Origin: Tachypleus tridentatus
Taxonomy: Eukaryota > Arthropoda > Merostomata > Xiphosura > Limulidae
Length of the DNA stretch: 64,000 bases
Assembly: GCF_004210375.1 (NCBI RefSeq)
Contig: NC_134830.1
Location: 67,124,326 to 67,188,325, forward strand
Direction of reading: 5' to 3'
Numbering within the stretch: the stretch's first letter is position 1; each line of letters starts with the position of its first letter. Below the pieces are notes generated by a model, which saw only the letters and a program-made list of their open reading frames with translations, searched no databases and was not told the DNA's origin. Of this stretch, positions 1 through 11,642 are shown one piece after another. The position numbers and the translations under genes were made by a program.

Positions 1-234
1 GACTCTTAGTCCCGAAGGTGACTGCTTTAGAGGGGTTCCACTATATTTTGTTAAGTGCTTGTATGTGTGTATCTTCTTGGCTGCATATCTTATAATTTAG
101 TTTACGTATCAGAAATCCCTTCGGTAAATATAAAATATAAGGTATTAAGATTTTATTGGCTAAAATTATTTTTTCTACCAATCAAAGCGCAAGATATATT
201 TGGGAAAATATTGTGGCCATGTACTTTTTTCCCC
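1..234. other. Unassigned leading sequence
   Basis: This AT-rich stretch lies before the detectable start of the duplicated block. A 77-codon open frame at 55-288 has no recognisable motif and no counterpart in the second unit, so I do not call it a gene. Nothing else is supported here. Confidence 0.4.
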
Positions 235-613
235 ACTGTATTACTGTTAATATACAGCCTTGTACACAAATGTTTTCATATATTGTGAATTATCTAATGT
301 AGTCACTGTTATGTATGTTTTAAAAAATAACTTTAAGTAAACTCTGTCCCAATTAATAACCTCAGAGTTTTGATGGTATTTAAAAGAACATCCTCTTCAA
401 AGAAAACTGATTTGAAATTTTTTGAAGTTGTAATAAAATACAGTGAGATGTGTAAATATCTAATATGGTTAACTGGTGATAAACCAGTGTATTTAAAAAT
501 ATTTACGAATAACAGTTCGTACCTATGATTCAGGTAAAAAGAAAGTAATACAATGAGAACCTCAGTATTTGATTCTTTTCCCAAACTAATTTTTAATATT
601 ACAAAGTTTGTAC

Positions 614-642
614 CTGTTTCCTTCTCTCCAATTTTCTGGTAT
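614..642 (-). other. Candidate 29-nt microexon (unit 1)
   Basis: On the minus strand a pyrimidine-rich tract ending TTTTTCAG precedes 29 nt that end at a CAG|GTAC donor-like site. The same arrangement is preserved in unit 2 at 20616-20644. The surrounding sequence is nearly identical between units, so conservation is weak evidence. The length is not a multiple of three and I cannot join it to a gene. Confidence 0.15.
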
Positions 643-1317
643 CTGAAAAAGACAAACTTTTAACATTATAATACCTGAATAAAATATACTGAGGGTTCAT
701 CACACTTTATAAAAACTATTTCAAGTGATACTGCCCTTGAATTTCTAGCCCTTTCCAAACATTGTTGCTTCCTCCACTACTTTTTTTATGATCAACCTGA
801 TGGCATTACTTTCCAAAATGACATTTTTCATTTGTTTTAATGGTCAGCAAGGTCACCCTTAAATCATATCTATTAACAACTTTCCATAAGTCCTACACAT
901 AGGCTCTAAATACCATTTGACCACAAAAAACCCACTGGAGCCTAAAGTACCCTACAGGGCTCGACAAATATGGTTAAACAGGTTTCTGAGATGTCAGTTC
1001 TTTCAGCCACCTTTCTCATCAAATCATTTGCTGATCTGGCATTGTGGCTGGAAGCTTGCAAACTTTGACTCATGAACTTTCATCAACTTTAAATTCTCAT
1101 TTACCTTGTTAATAATACTAGGAGTCATACCAAGCTTCAGGATAATGCCATTTTGGAATAAAAGATTCTCTTTCATAATTATATATTTCACTTTGCTTAT
1201 GACTGCATTGCTATATGGTGGATTGAAGTGTTTGGAAAAAAAGTCCTTCCTTATGAGGTAATACAGCATATTCCTGCAGCCATAATAGTACTCATGGTTG
1301 CACTGCACAGTCATACA

Positions 1318-1585
1318 GTTGAAAATGCACCTTGAATCACATACATAGGTGCCATGGTTTACACCTGTAACAACACACCATATTAAAATATGAAGATTAT
1401 TCACATAAAGTTGAAAATGCATATATGTGGGTGTCATGGCTCACACCTAAAACAACATACAATGATATTATATACAAATAATTCTTATAAAGTTGAAAAT
1501 GCATCATGAATCACATGTATGTCCCATGGCTTACACATGCAACAACACACCATGTTATAATATGCAAATTATTCTTATAAAGTGT
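1318..1585. repeat. Three-copy tandem repeat of about 90 bp
   Basis: Three diverged units begin with GTTGAAAATGC at 1318, 1410 and 1492. They share a CATGGCTTACACCTG-like stretch and end near TTATTCTTATAAAG. The equivalent place in unit 2 (about 21319-21410) has one unit only, so the array expanded in unit 1 or shrank in unit 2. The open frame at 1024-1437 crosses this repeat and is broken in unit 2, so it is not counted as a gene. Confidence 0.7.
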
Positions 1586-2218
1586 GATTAACCCTGCTTA
1601 TTTATAAACAGAATAAAACCACTTAATATATAATCCACTTTTTTACAACTTTTATTATCTCCTTTTGAAAGACCTTCACCTTAGAATCATAAAACTTGGG
1701 TCAACTGGATGCTCTGACACATCATACCAATGTTCCAAAATTCAGTAATAATTAGCCATTAACTAAATGGTCTAATTATAAGAAAAACATATATTTGCTT
1801 ACAAAAACTTTGCATGAGTGTACATTTTTTAAATTAAACTGTATGCTGTTCATCTGATTCTCAAATTTTTTTTGTCGATGCTTGGCGACATATATAAAAA
1901 TAAATTGAGTTGTTAGAATGCCATCATCATTTCTTTCACAGCTGATATAACTACAGCTTATTTTAAATTTAAATCATAAAACTAAAAAGTATTTATTATA
2001 TAAATTCACACAAAATATTAAATCAAGCAGTGCTATCAAATCAGCCTGAGTAGAATCTTCATAACAATAATAGTAAAAACATCTTTCTATACTGCTGTTA
2101 AAACCCTTCACATAGTGATTAATAGAAATTTAACATTACTAACAGTATTACATCTTCCAGTTCTTTATTTCTTTCTATGCAAAATATTACCTGTTCATTG
2201 TTACACTGACTAAGTCAG

Positions 2219-5200
2219 TTAACTGTCTTGAAGTTCTAGATCTAGTTCCAGATCTTCTATTTCAGCTTCAATCTCTCCTTTTCTAGCAATTTTTTCCAAC
2301 TGATCTTTTTCAGGGTTAGTAATTTCACCTGATTCTATTTTTTGCTCAAGTTTTACAATCTCCCTTAACTTCTTTTTTAAGTTTTTAATTCTCTTTGCTG
2401 GGTCACTGAATGTTTCTTGGCAGGCTTTATTCTCACTAGATTCAGTGTTCCTATCCAATCCAGTTTCACATATGTGAAGCTTGGTAACGTCTTCTGTTAA
2501 ATTTTGGTCAACAGTTTTAACTTCTTGTTTTTTTTTCTTCTTTTTCTTTTTACTTGATTTCGAAACATTAGGAGTTGGTGTTCCTGTCAGTCCTGGTATT
2601 TGATTTACGCTTGACTGAGCTTGTTGTGCTTTAGCTATATCTTCAGGATGAAGGCCTGGAGGATAAGCTGGTTTACTTTTGATCCACTGTTTTCCTTTGC
2701 TTTCATAACTACAATTAAATATAGAATTCAGTTTAATTTTTGTATTAAAATGCCTGTAAATTACTGTGTACAAAGTTTCAGGGAAACTTGAAACAGAGAA
2801 GACTTAGTAGGTTTAAGACATTTTAACACAAGTTTGAAAACAGAAAATAACTAGATTATCTCTGTGCATTTGGGTGGGTCAAAGTATGAATGTTACAACC
2901 TTTTTGTAGTAACATTAAATATATGTCAGTGAGTTTGGCATCAAAGTGTAATTTAAAATTCAAATTTATATATTATCTATGTTTTAAATTCAAAAGGAAA
3001 CATCTCCTATCACATCTGTCCTCTGACCTCTCCCATTCAGCTTCAATATTACAGATTATATAGTGCCTAATCAATTACCTATTGACAAGAAGAAATACAG
3101 AACCTCATATTTTATTTATTTGCTGTGATATCAATAAATATGTTAAATCCACCAGAAATGCTCCTATCATCTTTTTATACATCTGAAGCAATTTACTTAC
3201 TCACACTTACTTGCCTGGTGACATGTTTATTCTCAACAGAAACAAAGTATTGTAATACAGAGTAATCTTTAGCTTTTCTGTTAGGTTCCATGACAAAGCA
3301 AATATTTTGTAGGATAATATATAATAATATAATAATAAATTTATTAAGCAATAAATTAGACACAAAAAATCAAATAACAATATAAAACCATCAACAAAGA
3401 GTTAACTCATCCTGTGATGGTTAAACACATAATAAAGTAAAATCAAAACTTACAAAATCAAAATAAAGTTCCCAGAATATTATCATCAGTATTTAAGATC
3501 CATTGTTTTAAGTATTTCTTTTGATTAACACGATTAATAGAAGATCTTATACTATAAGGAATAAAATTATGAATACGAGGTGCCAAATAAAGATATTGAT
3601 GAAGTGTAACTGTTTTACATGGTATGGGTACATTAATTGGAAAAAAAGATTGAAGTTGTGTAAAATATGAAGTGACTTTAAAAGGCCTATTAAAAGAAAC
3701 ATGCATTGTAGATAAAGCTAAAAAATATAAATAAAATTTATCATATGAAAGAGGGGAGTTAAATTTACTGAAATCGGTATCAAGCCTATGGGTAAAAATA
3801 AGAGAGAAAACACTTTTTTGCAACTTGTGAATAGGAATTAAAAAAGTCTTATATGTGCCACCCCAAATTGAAATACAATATTGTAAGAAAGATTGAAAGA
3901 GAGCATAATATACACTTAACAAAATATGATAAGGAGCACAATGACTAAGTTCAAAAATTAGCATAGAACTATATTTTAATTTATTAACTAAAGAATTAAT
4001 ATGAAATTGCCAATTTAATTTTGATCTAAAATAATTCCTAAATATTTAACAGAGGAAACTTGAGTCAATGAAACAGTCCAAACTTTTTATGTACATATAA
4101 ATATTTGTGGATAAAGAAGAAACCTACAGGGGGACTTCATCTTGTGGAATATATCCTTCTTTTACTCTCCTTGCTTTTCGCCATGATCCATCAGTCCTCT
4201 GTGTAGCTGGGATATAAGTCCCTACAAAGCATTGCAAAATATGTAATCTGATTTGAAGAAGCCAAATGAGAAACAAAAGAGTAAATTAGAGTAACTTTAT
4301 TTTGTGCAGAAATGTTACACACAATTATTTAAATGTTACCACAGTACTTCACCATGCATTTTAAATATATTTTTTTTAATATTAGATCTAACAATTGTTT
4401 TTACTATGCAAAATAGTAAAGGCTCACATTTTCAACTCAAATCTCAAATAAAAACACATTGCTTCAAAAAGAACATCAAATTTTCACCTATGAAAAATAA
4501 CAAGTACAAATATTTTAGGGACTTTCATTCTTGCTGATTATTTGTGAAATAATTAATACTTCACATTGGTATATTAACAGATATGATATTTCAATTTAGC
4601 AAACAGACACTAAAGTTCATCAAAAATTTATTACAAGCCTTCAGATGAGACCATTGTGTTTTAAAGACAAACAATAAACTCTTTTTTTGTTTTATAATCT
4701 ACATATTATCCACTGGTTTTAAACAACTAAATGACACAACTACCAACTACTCAATTTTCCATACTACATCATCAAAATGATTTAATTTTATAGTGTATGA
4801 TAAATACTAAATTTGTAAGTTACTCTTCCTTTTTATTCAACTTATTTCCCCTCAAATGTAACAAAGAATATTATATCTAATTAATTAATATTTAAAGCAG
4901 TGTGTTTAATTTTATAAAATCAATTGTAGTAACCCATAAATTACTAGCAAAGTGATTTTTATCATATTACATTGTGATTTCTATATATATACACCTTTAT
5001 CCAAGACATTTATGTAAGGTTTAAAACATCCATTACTTTTTAATTTTTTGAGTTTAAAATTAAAAATCTGGTTATATTTCAGTTCTGCAAATTTGAAAAA
5101 TAAATGAACAATAAAAGAATTAATGAAAACATATATAACTGACACAAGCTGTCCTTTCTTCTTTTGCAATAATTTTAATGTATTTATGGTATTACAGGCC

Positions 5201-5944
5201 TGTTATTCCATAGAGAACACCTGTCATTCTGCAACATTCAAGTTGTATATAGTAGAGCAGTGTTACTTCTCTTAACCAGGTAAGAGGTTATAATAATGTA
5301 TTTGATGGTTTAAAGATACATTCTATCACTCTCTTTCCTCCATTATTTGATTATATTGTGGTACATCTTTAGGCTTTACAGCCAATGTCTGAGTGATAAA
5401 AAAATATCTGAACCGATACTCAAGATTTACAGCCATGTTCACAGCCTCAATGTTAAATTGTTATTAATATTATAAATTTAAAGACTCCATACTATTAATA
5501 CTATTATTAGTACTACTGCTACTAGCACTAAGGTCTAACAACGTATGTTCTAAAGGCTACCCTTTATAATTTTATTAAACTTACCTTGGAGTTCATTTAT
5601 TTCTATTACTACCACGTAAATAACATGATGAAGCAGTGTATTAATATCACTCCAATTAAATTTTAATTTTCATCATGGTATTAGTAAATAACTAAGCCGG
5701 CCTTACGATTATACCTATAACTTAGAAGTAGTTACAGAATAAGTTACATTATGATTTATGTTTATAAGCATTGTGTCGCAAACCCGATTTTATCAAATAC
5801 GATTAATCCATAATACCAATGGTCTTCATGCATTTGTAAAATTATCTCTTTTAGTAACAGATATATGTCATTTTTTTGTTTTTTCAAAACCGGCAAAAGT
5901 ATTCTCAACTCACCAGTTTCGTCTGTTACATATTGCGTTGCCAT
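2219..5944 (-). CDS. Pym: PYM copy 1, exon junction complex disassembly factor
   Basis: Three exons give 204 residues: exon 1 at 5914-5944, exon 2 at 4128-4221 and exon 3 at 2219-2708 including the TAA stop. Introns are GT–AG (donors GTGAGT and GTAGGT; acceptors TTTGTAG and TTGTAG) and the joints keep phase. The N-terminus ([11 protein letters not shown], then a [18 protein letters not shown] motif and DEVPLYES) is the Mago-binding segment of PYM/WIBG. A lysine run follows at about residues 95-102. The C-terminus has the PYM pattern of [17 protein letters not shown], then an acidic, coiled-coil-like [17 protein letters not shown]. Known PYM binds Mago-Y14 and the 40S subunit, and strips EJCs from translated mRNA in the cytoplasm. 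Human PYM1 is also about 204 residues. An AATAAA-type signal lies about 50 bases past the stop. Intron 2 contains a LINE fragment. Confidence 0.93.
3318..4066 (-). mobile_element. 5'-truncated LINE fragment in PYM copy 1 intron 2
   Basis: These 749 bases interrupt sequence that is continuous in unit 2 (near 23820-23836), so the insertion edges are visible. The minus strand encodes the end of a non-LTR reverse transcriptase. [10 protein letters not shown] motif near 4000-4050 leads, after a frameshift, into a 168-residue open frame at 3458-3964. That frame has the usual thumb-region pattern (a YGIxxWGxTYK-like segment here reading [13 protein letters not shown], then an LQK). The 3' end at low coordinates is TAA-rich. 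The endonuclease and catalytic RT core are absent, so it is dead on arrival. The clade is uncertain (Jockey/CR1-like). Confidence 0.8.
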
Positions 5945-6179
5945 TCTATGGCGACATGACCTATTTACATTACCGCATTTTTAGCGATTACTATTGACAA
6001 GAATACAATTAGTACAAAAGATATGTTCTATTATCTCAAAACTGCTTTGAAAATTTTTAAAATATTCACACAAATCTTCTTAAAAGATATTTATGCTAAA
6101 CATCCCTAATGTTTAGGAGGTAAACCGTTGTCCTTATAATGTGAACCTAGTACAAAGCATGGTTTCTTTCTTCCTCACT

Positions 6180-6290
6180 CCTTCCCCTACAGACTCGCAT
6201 CGCTAGAAATCGGGTTTCGATACCTGTAGTTGGCAGGACTCCAAAAGCCCATTGTGCAGCTTTGGGCCTAATTATAAAGAAGCATTAAAA
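6180..6290 (+). repeat. SINE family 2 copy (unit 1)
   Basis: A short tRNA-derived SINE with a box-B-like GGTTTCGATACC and the family body (TGGCAGGACTCCAAAAGCCCA in this copy, usually GGGCAGAGCACAGATAGCCC), then GTGCAGCTTTG. A matching diverged copy sits at the equivalent place in unit 2 (26735-26852), so the insertion predates the duplication. Confidence 0.6.
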
Positions 6291-7070
6291 AAAATTCTTG
6301 TAATGTTGAGACAGCTACATCTGCTATGTGATAATTAACTGGATCAAGTGATATTCACACTTCCATTTCTATCTTGTTTGTTTCCTTCTCTTTTTTTTTC
6401 CAAATTCAGTGAACATCCCAATACAGCAATATTATTTATTTATTCTAGTACAAATTAAATTTAATTATGGTTGAACAGTTCTATACATTTTGCTATATGT
6501 TACTGTTTTGCCTGCGTCATTATGTAAAGATGATGCAGATGCTATAACTGCTCCCTTCTTTTTATTGGTTTCGGAAGATGGTATTCGCCATCCTTACTTT
6601 TTTTGGAACGATTTTCTTTACTTGCTTACTTGATTTTTTTTCAGTGTTTCAACAGATATAGGAATGTTGTATTTATAATCAAGTTCGAAATACAATGACG
6701 TTCGAAGTGTAAAATTTATTGTTTATCCATTACTGACTAGTAATTCTTATTTCAACATGCACTTGAGCTTTTTAAAGGAATATCAAATTCCTGTAAAAAC
6801 CAACTTCAAGAGGTTACCATAACATCATTTACATTGGAATTATTATTTTTTATTACTACTAGTCACTAATAATACTTATGAAAATGAAAACTCTGTCCGA
6901 AACTACGTCACCACAGTGAAACAGGTTGACATCATTGCTTTGGTTTTTGAATTATCATGTAATACAAAAGAAGTGGATCAGAAGAACAAGAAATTCAAAC
7001 TTTTTAATATGATAGTTTCAAACAGTCCCAGAACCCGTGAGTCAGTTATTACATAAATGTTGTTATAAAA
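6290..7070. other. Upstream flank of PYM copy 1, no gene seen
   Basis: AT-rich non-coding sequence. Its value is in alignment: 6290-6420 matches 32945-33070 and 6690-6990 matches 43790-44060, linking unit 1 to distant islands of unit 2. No long open frame or RNA gene was found. Confidence 0.5.
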
Positions 7071-7376
7071 GGTTTGTTTTTTAATTTCGCGCAAAGCTAT
7101 AAAGAGCTATCTGCGCAAGCCGTCCCTAATTCAGCAGTGTAGGAATAGAGGTAAGGCAGCTAATAATCACCACCCTTCACACCAAACATGCTCACCTTCT
7201 CATCCGTGGGAGCGTTAAAATATTACTGTCAATTCCACTATTCGTTGGTAAAAGAGTAGCCGAAGAGTTGGTTGTGATGCCTAGCTGTTTCTCCTCTAGT
7301 CTAACATTCCCAAATTAGGAATGGCGAGCGCAGAAAGCCCTCGTGTAGCTTTCCGCACAAATTCAGGAAAAACAAA
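7071..7376. repeat. Two SINE family 1 pieces in inverted arrangement
   Basis: Positions 7071-7175 are the tail half of SINE family 1 on the minus strand (reversed TTTCGCGCAAAGCT, then GCCGTCCCTAATT). From 7176 to 7376 the sequence switches to the plus strand, running from the CACCAAACATGCTC body to the tail. The tRNA head is missing from both. The two pieces meet head to head and form an interrupted palindrome. Confidence 0.75.
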
Positions 7377-7429
7377 GTTACAAACGAGCCATACATACAT
7401 ACGAAGAGATTCCACTTGCCTGATAAAGG

Positions 7430-7703
7430 TTTGTTTGTTTGGGAATTTCGCACAAAGCTACTCGAGGGCTATCTGTGCTAGCCGTCCCTAATTTAGCAGT
7501 GTAAGACTAGAGGGAAGGCAGCTAGTCATCACCACCCACCGCCAACTCTTGGGCTACTCTTTTACCAACGAATAGTGGGATTGACCGTCACATTATAACG
7601 CCCCCACGGCTGGGAGGGCGAGCATGTTTAGCGCTACGCGGGCGCGAACCCGCGACCCTCAGATTACGAGTCGCACGCCTTACGCGCTAGGCCATGCCGG
7701 GCC
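7430..7703 (-). repeat. SINE family 1, full length, with 13-bp target duplication
   Basis: A complete minus-strand copy from the reversed AAAC tail to the reversed GGCCCGGCATGG tRNA head. It is flanked by perfect 13-bp direct repeats TGCCTGATAAAGG at 7417-7429 and 7704-7716, the signature of LINE-driven insertion. Perfect repeats and an intact head suggest a fairly young insertion. Confidence 0.92.
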
Positions 7704-9094
7704 TGCCTGATAAAGGAAGATTTGAATAAGAAATTTTATTTCACTTTTTCATTGCTAATCTTATAAATAGTAATTGTAATAAAAGACATACAAATAACAT
7801 TTAACCTTTTTTTTTTAGAAATAACGCAATGAAAAACTCAAGTGTCTTTACAAATTACACACGCCTGCAATAGTTTTATTGTTTCGATGAATCCGAAAAT
7901 GATACCAACTTTTCTTCACTACGTACAAAACGTCATATGTACTTTTACACAAGTGAATAATTTTCATTGAAATCGAGTCACATTTTACTTTGCTTAAAAT
8001 ATTGACAAAAACTGGTTATAAGTTCCTCTAGACCAATCGCAACGTAAAAGTCTTATCGATTGTTTGAGACACCACGAAAAACACATCGCTGGTATATAAA
8101 TGGTTAATAGCCACATGGTATGTCGCTTCTGGATAGTATTTGTTTGTACGTGCACTTTGACATTACTTTTTTTTTCGGTAATATTTATTCGTCACTATGG
8201 CAAAATGATGTTGCGTAAATGGATGGGTGAGTTTGGCGTTTTATGGCGCAAAGCAACTAGGCTATCTGCGTCAAACATCTGGTGAAAAGTTAAAAGTAAA
8301 AATATTAAAATTCGTAAAAAGAATCAAGGTAAAACAAAATAGGTTGAATTTTTGATTTAAAACTTAAACATACGAAATCCAATTTTATATCTAGTGTACA
8401 GCAATAAGAAAGAAATTACAGTAATACTAGTTTTAAAGAACATTCTGTAGCATAAGTTGAATGGCCATAATTCGCCAGGATGACTAACAGGTAAGTACAA
8501 ACATCAACGTTAGTCGCCTGAAGTTGGCCTTTCCAGTCCGGGTTTCGATTTATCCGACGTTACGGCCATTTTCAGAAAGTAACGCAATAGAAGTTATAAA
8601 AGACTTTCTGCAGTATAATTATAATTATTATAGCTCGGCAGGATGACTAACGGGTGAGTCCATACATCATTGTTAGTCACCTGAAGTTGGCCTTTCCAAT
8701 CCTTGTTTGACGTTACGGCCATTTTCGGATTTCACACCGAACTAGTTGTACTTCAAAAAGGAATAATGAAAAAGGTCTAATTTATGAATTAAAAACTAAG
8801 TGTTAAAAACGTCAATGACCTTTAAAAAAACTAAAAACATTTCTAAGATGGACAGTGTCACCCTCGCAGATGACACTGTCCAATGTTACAGATAAACCTT
8901 GGGACTAAACATGTTTAAAATGGTGCCGCCGTTGAGAGTCGTAACGACAGCAAGACAGTAAAATGTGGCTTATTATAACCTGAGTGCCACACAGACAACA
9001 TATTCGTGTATCAATCCCAGATAAAAGAAAATGACGAGTTAGAAAACTGTGACTAATGCGTAGTCTAATTAGGACAACTTCCTCTTTCCGATTC

Positions 9095-9950
9095 TCATGG
9101 AAACAAGACGCCCAAAGGGTGAGAACTGACGTAAAGCAATTCCAGGGCTAACATAGAGCAAAGTGAATCGATATAAATAGTACAGTTTGTGTACTGCATA
9201 GTTTCTATGTGATCCAGGGCAAGAGAAATGGCGTACAATTCGATAGTGAACACAGAAACTGTAGAGAGGATTCTTTGTGCAACAACCGAATCACGGCAAA
9301 CAATGGCAGAGTCCACAGAGTCATCTGATTTTGAACCATCGGTATAAATGGGAATGGAAGGATGGTTCGAAAGATGTTCGTCAAATAGAAGGATATGCTT
9401 CCAATCAGGAGTATCTGCCTTCTTCAGATGACTCAAAGAAAGATCACATTTGGAGATAGTGATTAGCCATGGTGGAATGGGCTGATCTGTGGATACCGCT
9501 ATGTCATCTAAATATAGACCGAATTCATCCAACTGCACCTGGAGACAAAGGCTAAAAGGAACAGTGGCAGACCATATATTATGAAAAAGTGTGGCCCACT
9601 GAAGAAGAAAAACACAACCCCATGTGGGATGCTGTAGTCCAGTTTTGATCGAATAAGGGAATGATAATTTTTTAGTGTGAAACATCGATCCGCACCTCAA
9701 GAGGTGGAAGAAAGGGCACGGAGGATGTTCAATGCCCTCGTACACTTGACACGTAGCTGCTTGATGTGTGAATAAAGGTCAGCTTACACTCAAATATAAG
9801 CATCAAGAATTTTGCCTCAGGAACAATGGGAAGCACAGCTTCACCAATATGAAGTTCAGGATCAGGGTGAATACCCCGTCGACGGCAAAAGTGCATGCAA
9901 ACAGTTTTGGAGAGGGAAAGGTTGAAACCATTTGCTTTGGTCCACGTCAA
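9095..9950 (-). pseudogene. LINE ORF2 part: RT palm end and RNase H
   Basis: The frame at 9729-9950 keeps RT motifs (TWTKANGFNLSLSKT, then VPEAKFL). The frame at 9095-9745 holds an RNase H-like core: IYTDGSKSDDSVDSA with the first Asp, ELYAISLALDHI with the Glu and IYIDSLCSMLAL with another Asp. This order is typical of Jockey/I-group LINEs that carry RNase H. The two frames are offset, showing a frameshift, and the tail beyond is split by further stops. Confidence 0.8.
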
Positions 9951-9981
9951 TAAATGATTGAGGGCAGTCTGTAGCTACCTC

Positions 9982-10430
9982 TCAATATACCTTATATCTG
10001 ACAATTGGCACGAGATGTGGAAGTCGTTGACAAAGAAACAATTTGCAACTCAGGGGTAGTTGTCCACTGAAGCCATTAATCTTTATAATGAAAAGTGTGA
10101 CACTCAAGACACAGCCATGAGGGACTCCAAGTTCCTGTGGGAAAGAATGGAAAAGTGTCGAACCCACACAGACCTCGAATCGCCGATTCATTAAAAAATG
10201 TTTAATAAAAATCGAGAAATTACCACCCAAACCATACGAGTGGAGGTCTCTCAAGATACCATACCTCCATGTTGTATCATAAGTTTTCTCAAGGTCAAAA
10301 ATACAGAAACAAGATGTTGTCGTTTGAGAAAGGTTTCCCTGATTGATGTTTCAAGTCAAATGAAGTGGTCCATGATGGAGCACTGTCTTCAGAACCCACA
10401 CTGAGTGGGAGAGAGGAGGTTATTCTTCTG
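9982..10430 (-). pseudogene. LINE ORF2 part: RT fingers and palm
   Basis: Frames here read QHLVSVFFDLEKTYDTTW, LRDLHSYGLGG, FLMNRRFEVCVG and LGVPHGCVLSVTLF, which are RT blocks 1-4 of Jockey-like elements. The catalytic box, read in a shifted frame near 10015-10030, is FVND, so the first Asp of the usual YVDD is Asn (AAC). At least two frameshifts split the region. Confidence 0.8.
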
Positions 10431-10439
10431 TTTGCAACC

Positions 10440-11642
10440 ACATTTTTTTCTTTATTGGATGAAGATCTGTCAGTCTCCATGGATCCTGCCCTGGATCCTG
10501 TAGGCAGGCCTCTGTCTGTGGACAAAGATTCCAATAACTGTGAATGAATAGTCAATTTAGTTTTGGGGCTGCAAAAGAGGATGACCCGATGAAACATTTG
10601 AACCTGAAGGAAGTGAAACTGGGCAGTCACTGGAAGGAGTGGTAGGGATAGAGATGGAAGTAGACATAGATGCATGAACTTTTTAATTATGGAAGGCACA
10701 GTGAAATGGAGTGCAGCAGCATACATCTGAGATAGAATTGGGGACAATAATTTCCTAGCCTCTGAGTAGGTGATGTTATTAGCAGTCTTTAAGCATTGCA
10801 CTCGTTTCTCTTCTACCCATTTAGGGCGATAAACAGAGTAAGAGGGGTGTAGGCCACTGCAGTTAACACACTGTGGTTCCAGATTGCACTTGTGTCATGG
10901 CCTTTAGCATCACAACGAGTCCATATCAAAGAACCATGACATTATGTTTGAGTGACCAAACTGCTGACTCTGGAAACATCTGAGAGGGTTAGGAATGTAA
11001 AACTGTATCTTGCAGTTCAGGTAATCTGCTTTGACTGTGGTAGGAGGATGAAGCAATGTAAATTATAATATCAGAACACTGGTAGGGTTTGTCTTTACGA
11101 GTGAAGTTTTGGCGTATTGTAGTAATGCCTTGGCTGGAGAAACCAGCGAGGATTTCCGACTCGGAATTGTTCTTTAAATCACTGTCAAATACAACTCCTC
11201 TGGAAGAATTCAAAGTTGCATTGGGAGTAACCTCAATGGGTATATCGCCAATGGCTTTTGATTTCAAGAGGAGTTTGATATGCTGTGGTGAAGATGTTTC
11301 CACCAAAATGTCTCCAGAGTGCAACTTCTTTACTGATTTTGTGAGCCAGCAAGCCTTTAATCCCTTCTGAATGAAAAATGGAGACATCTGCCTCAAGGAT
11401 TTCTCAGATAAGGAATAGAGAATCAGAAATTGAGGTGTAGAATCTAGCTGTAATATTGACTGTACAACAGAATCGTCCATGCATGGTCGTTTTCCAATGA
11501 TTTGTTTTTCAATTCTTTCCTTTGTATTTAATTTGTTAGAAAGAGGGGTATCTATAATAAAGCAGTTACATTTCAGTGCCCACTGACCCCACCCACCATG
11601 GAGCCCTATGAGGAGACGTATTACAGTGTCAAACAAAAACAC
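10440..11642 (-). pseudogene. LINE ORF1 gag-like remnant
   Basis: The 217-codon frame at 10989-11642 has the gag-like pattern RQMSPFFIQKGL, KSVKKLHSGDILVE and LNSSRGVVFDSDL that normally precedes zinc knuckles in Jockey-type ORF1. Downstream, in other frames (about 10800-10980), Cys/His spacing of a CCHC region survives (CFQSQQFGHS, later CVNCSGLHPSYS). It continues to PKWVEEKRVQCLK and NITYSEARKLL near 10740-10840. ORF1 proteins bind the LINE RNA. This copy is broken by several frameshifts. Confidence 0.75.

Noticed and set aside
1024-1437. 137-codon open frame, minus strand
   Set aside because: It crosses the 90-bp tandem repeat and is broken by stops in the matching region of unit 2. No domain is visible.
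5762-5944. 60-codon minus-strand frame read straight through from the PYM start
   Set aside because: Only its first 31 bases are coding. After the GTGAGT donor the frame runs into intron 1 by chance.
5758-5997. 79-codon plus-strand frame over PYM exon 1
   Set aside because: It is a shadow on the opposite strand. The minus strand carries the conserved PYM N-terminus and splice donor.
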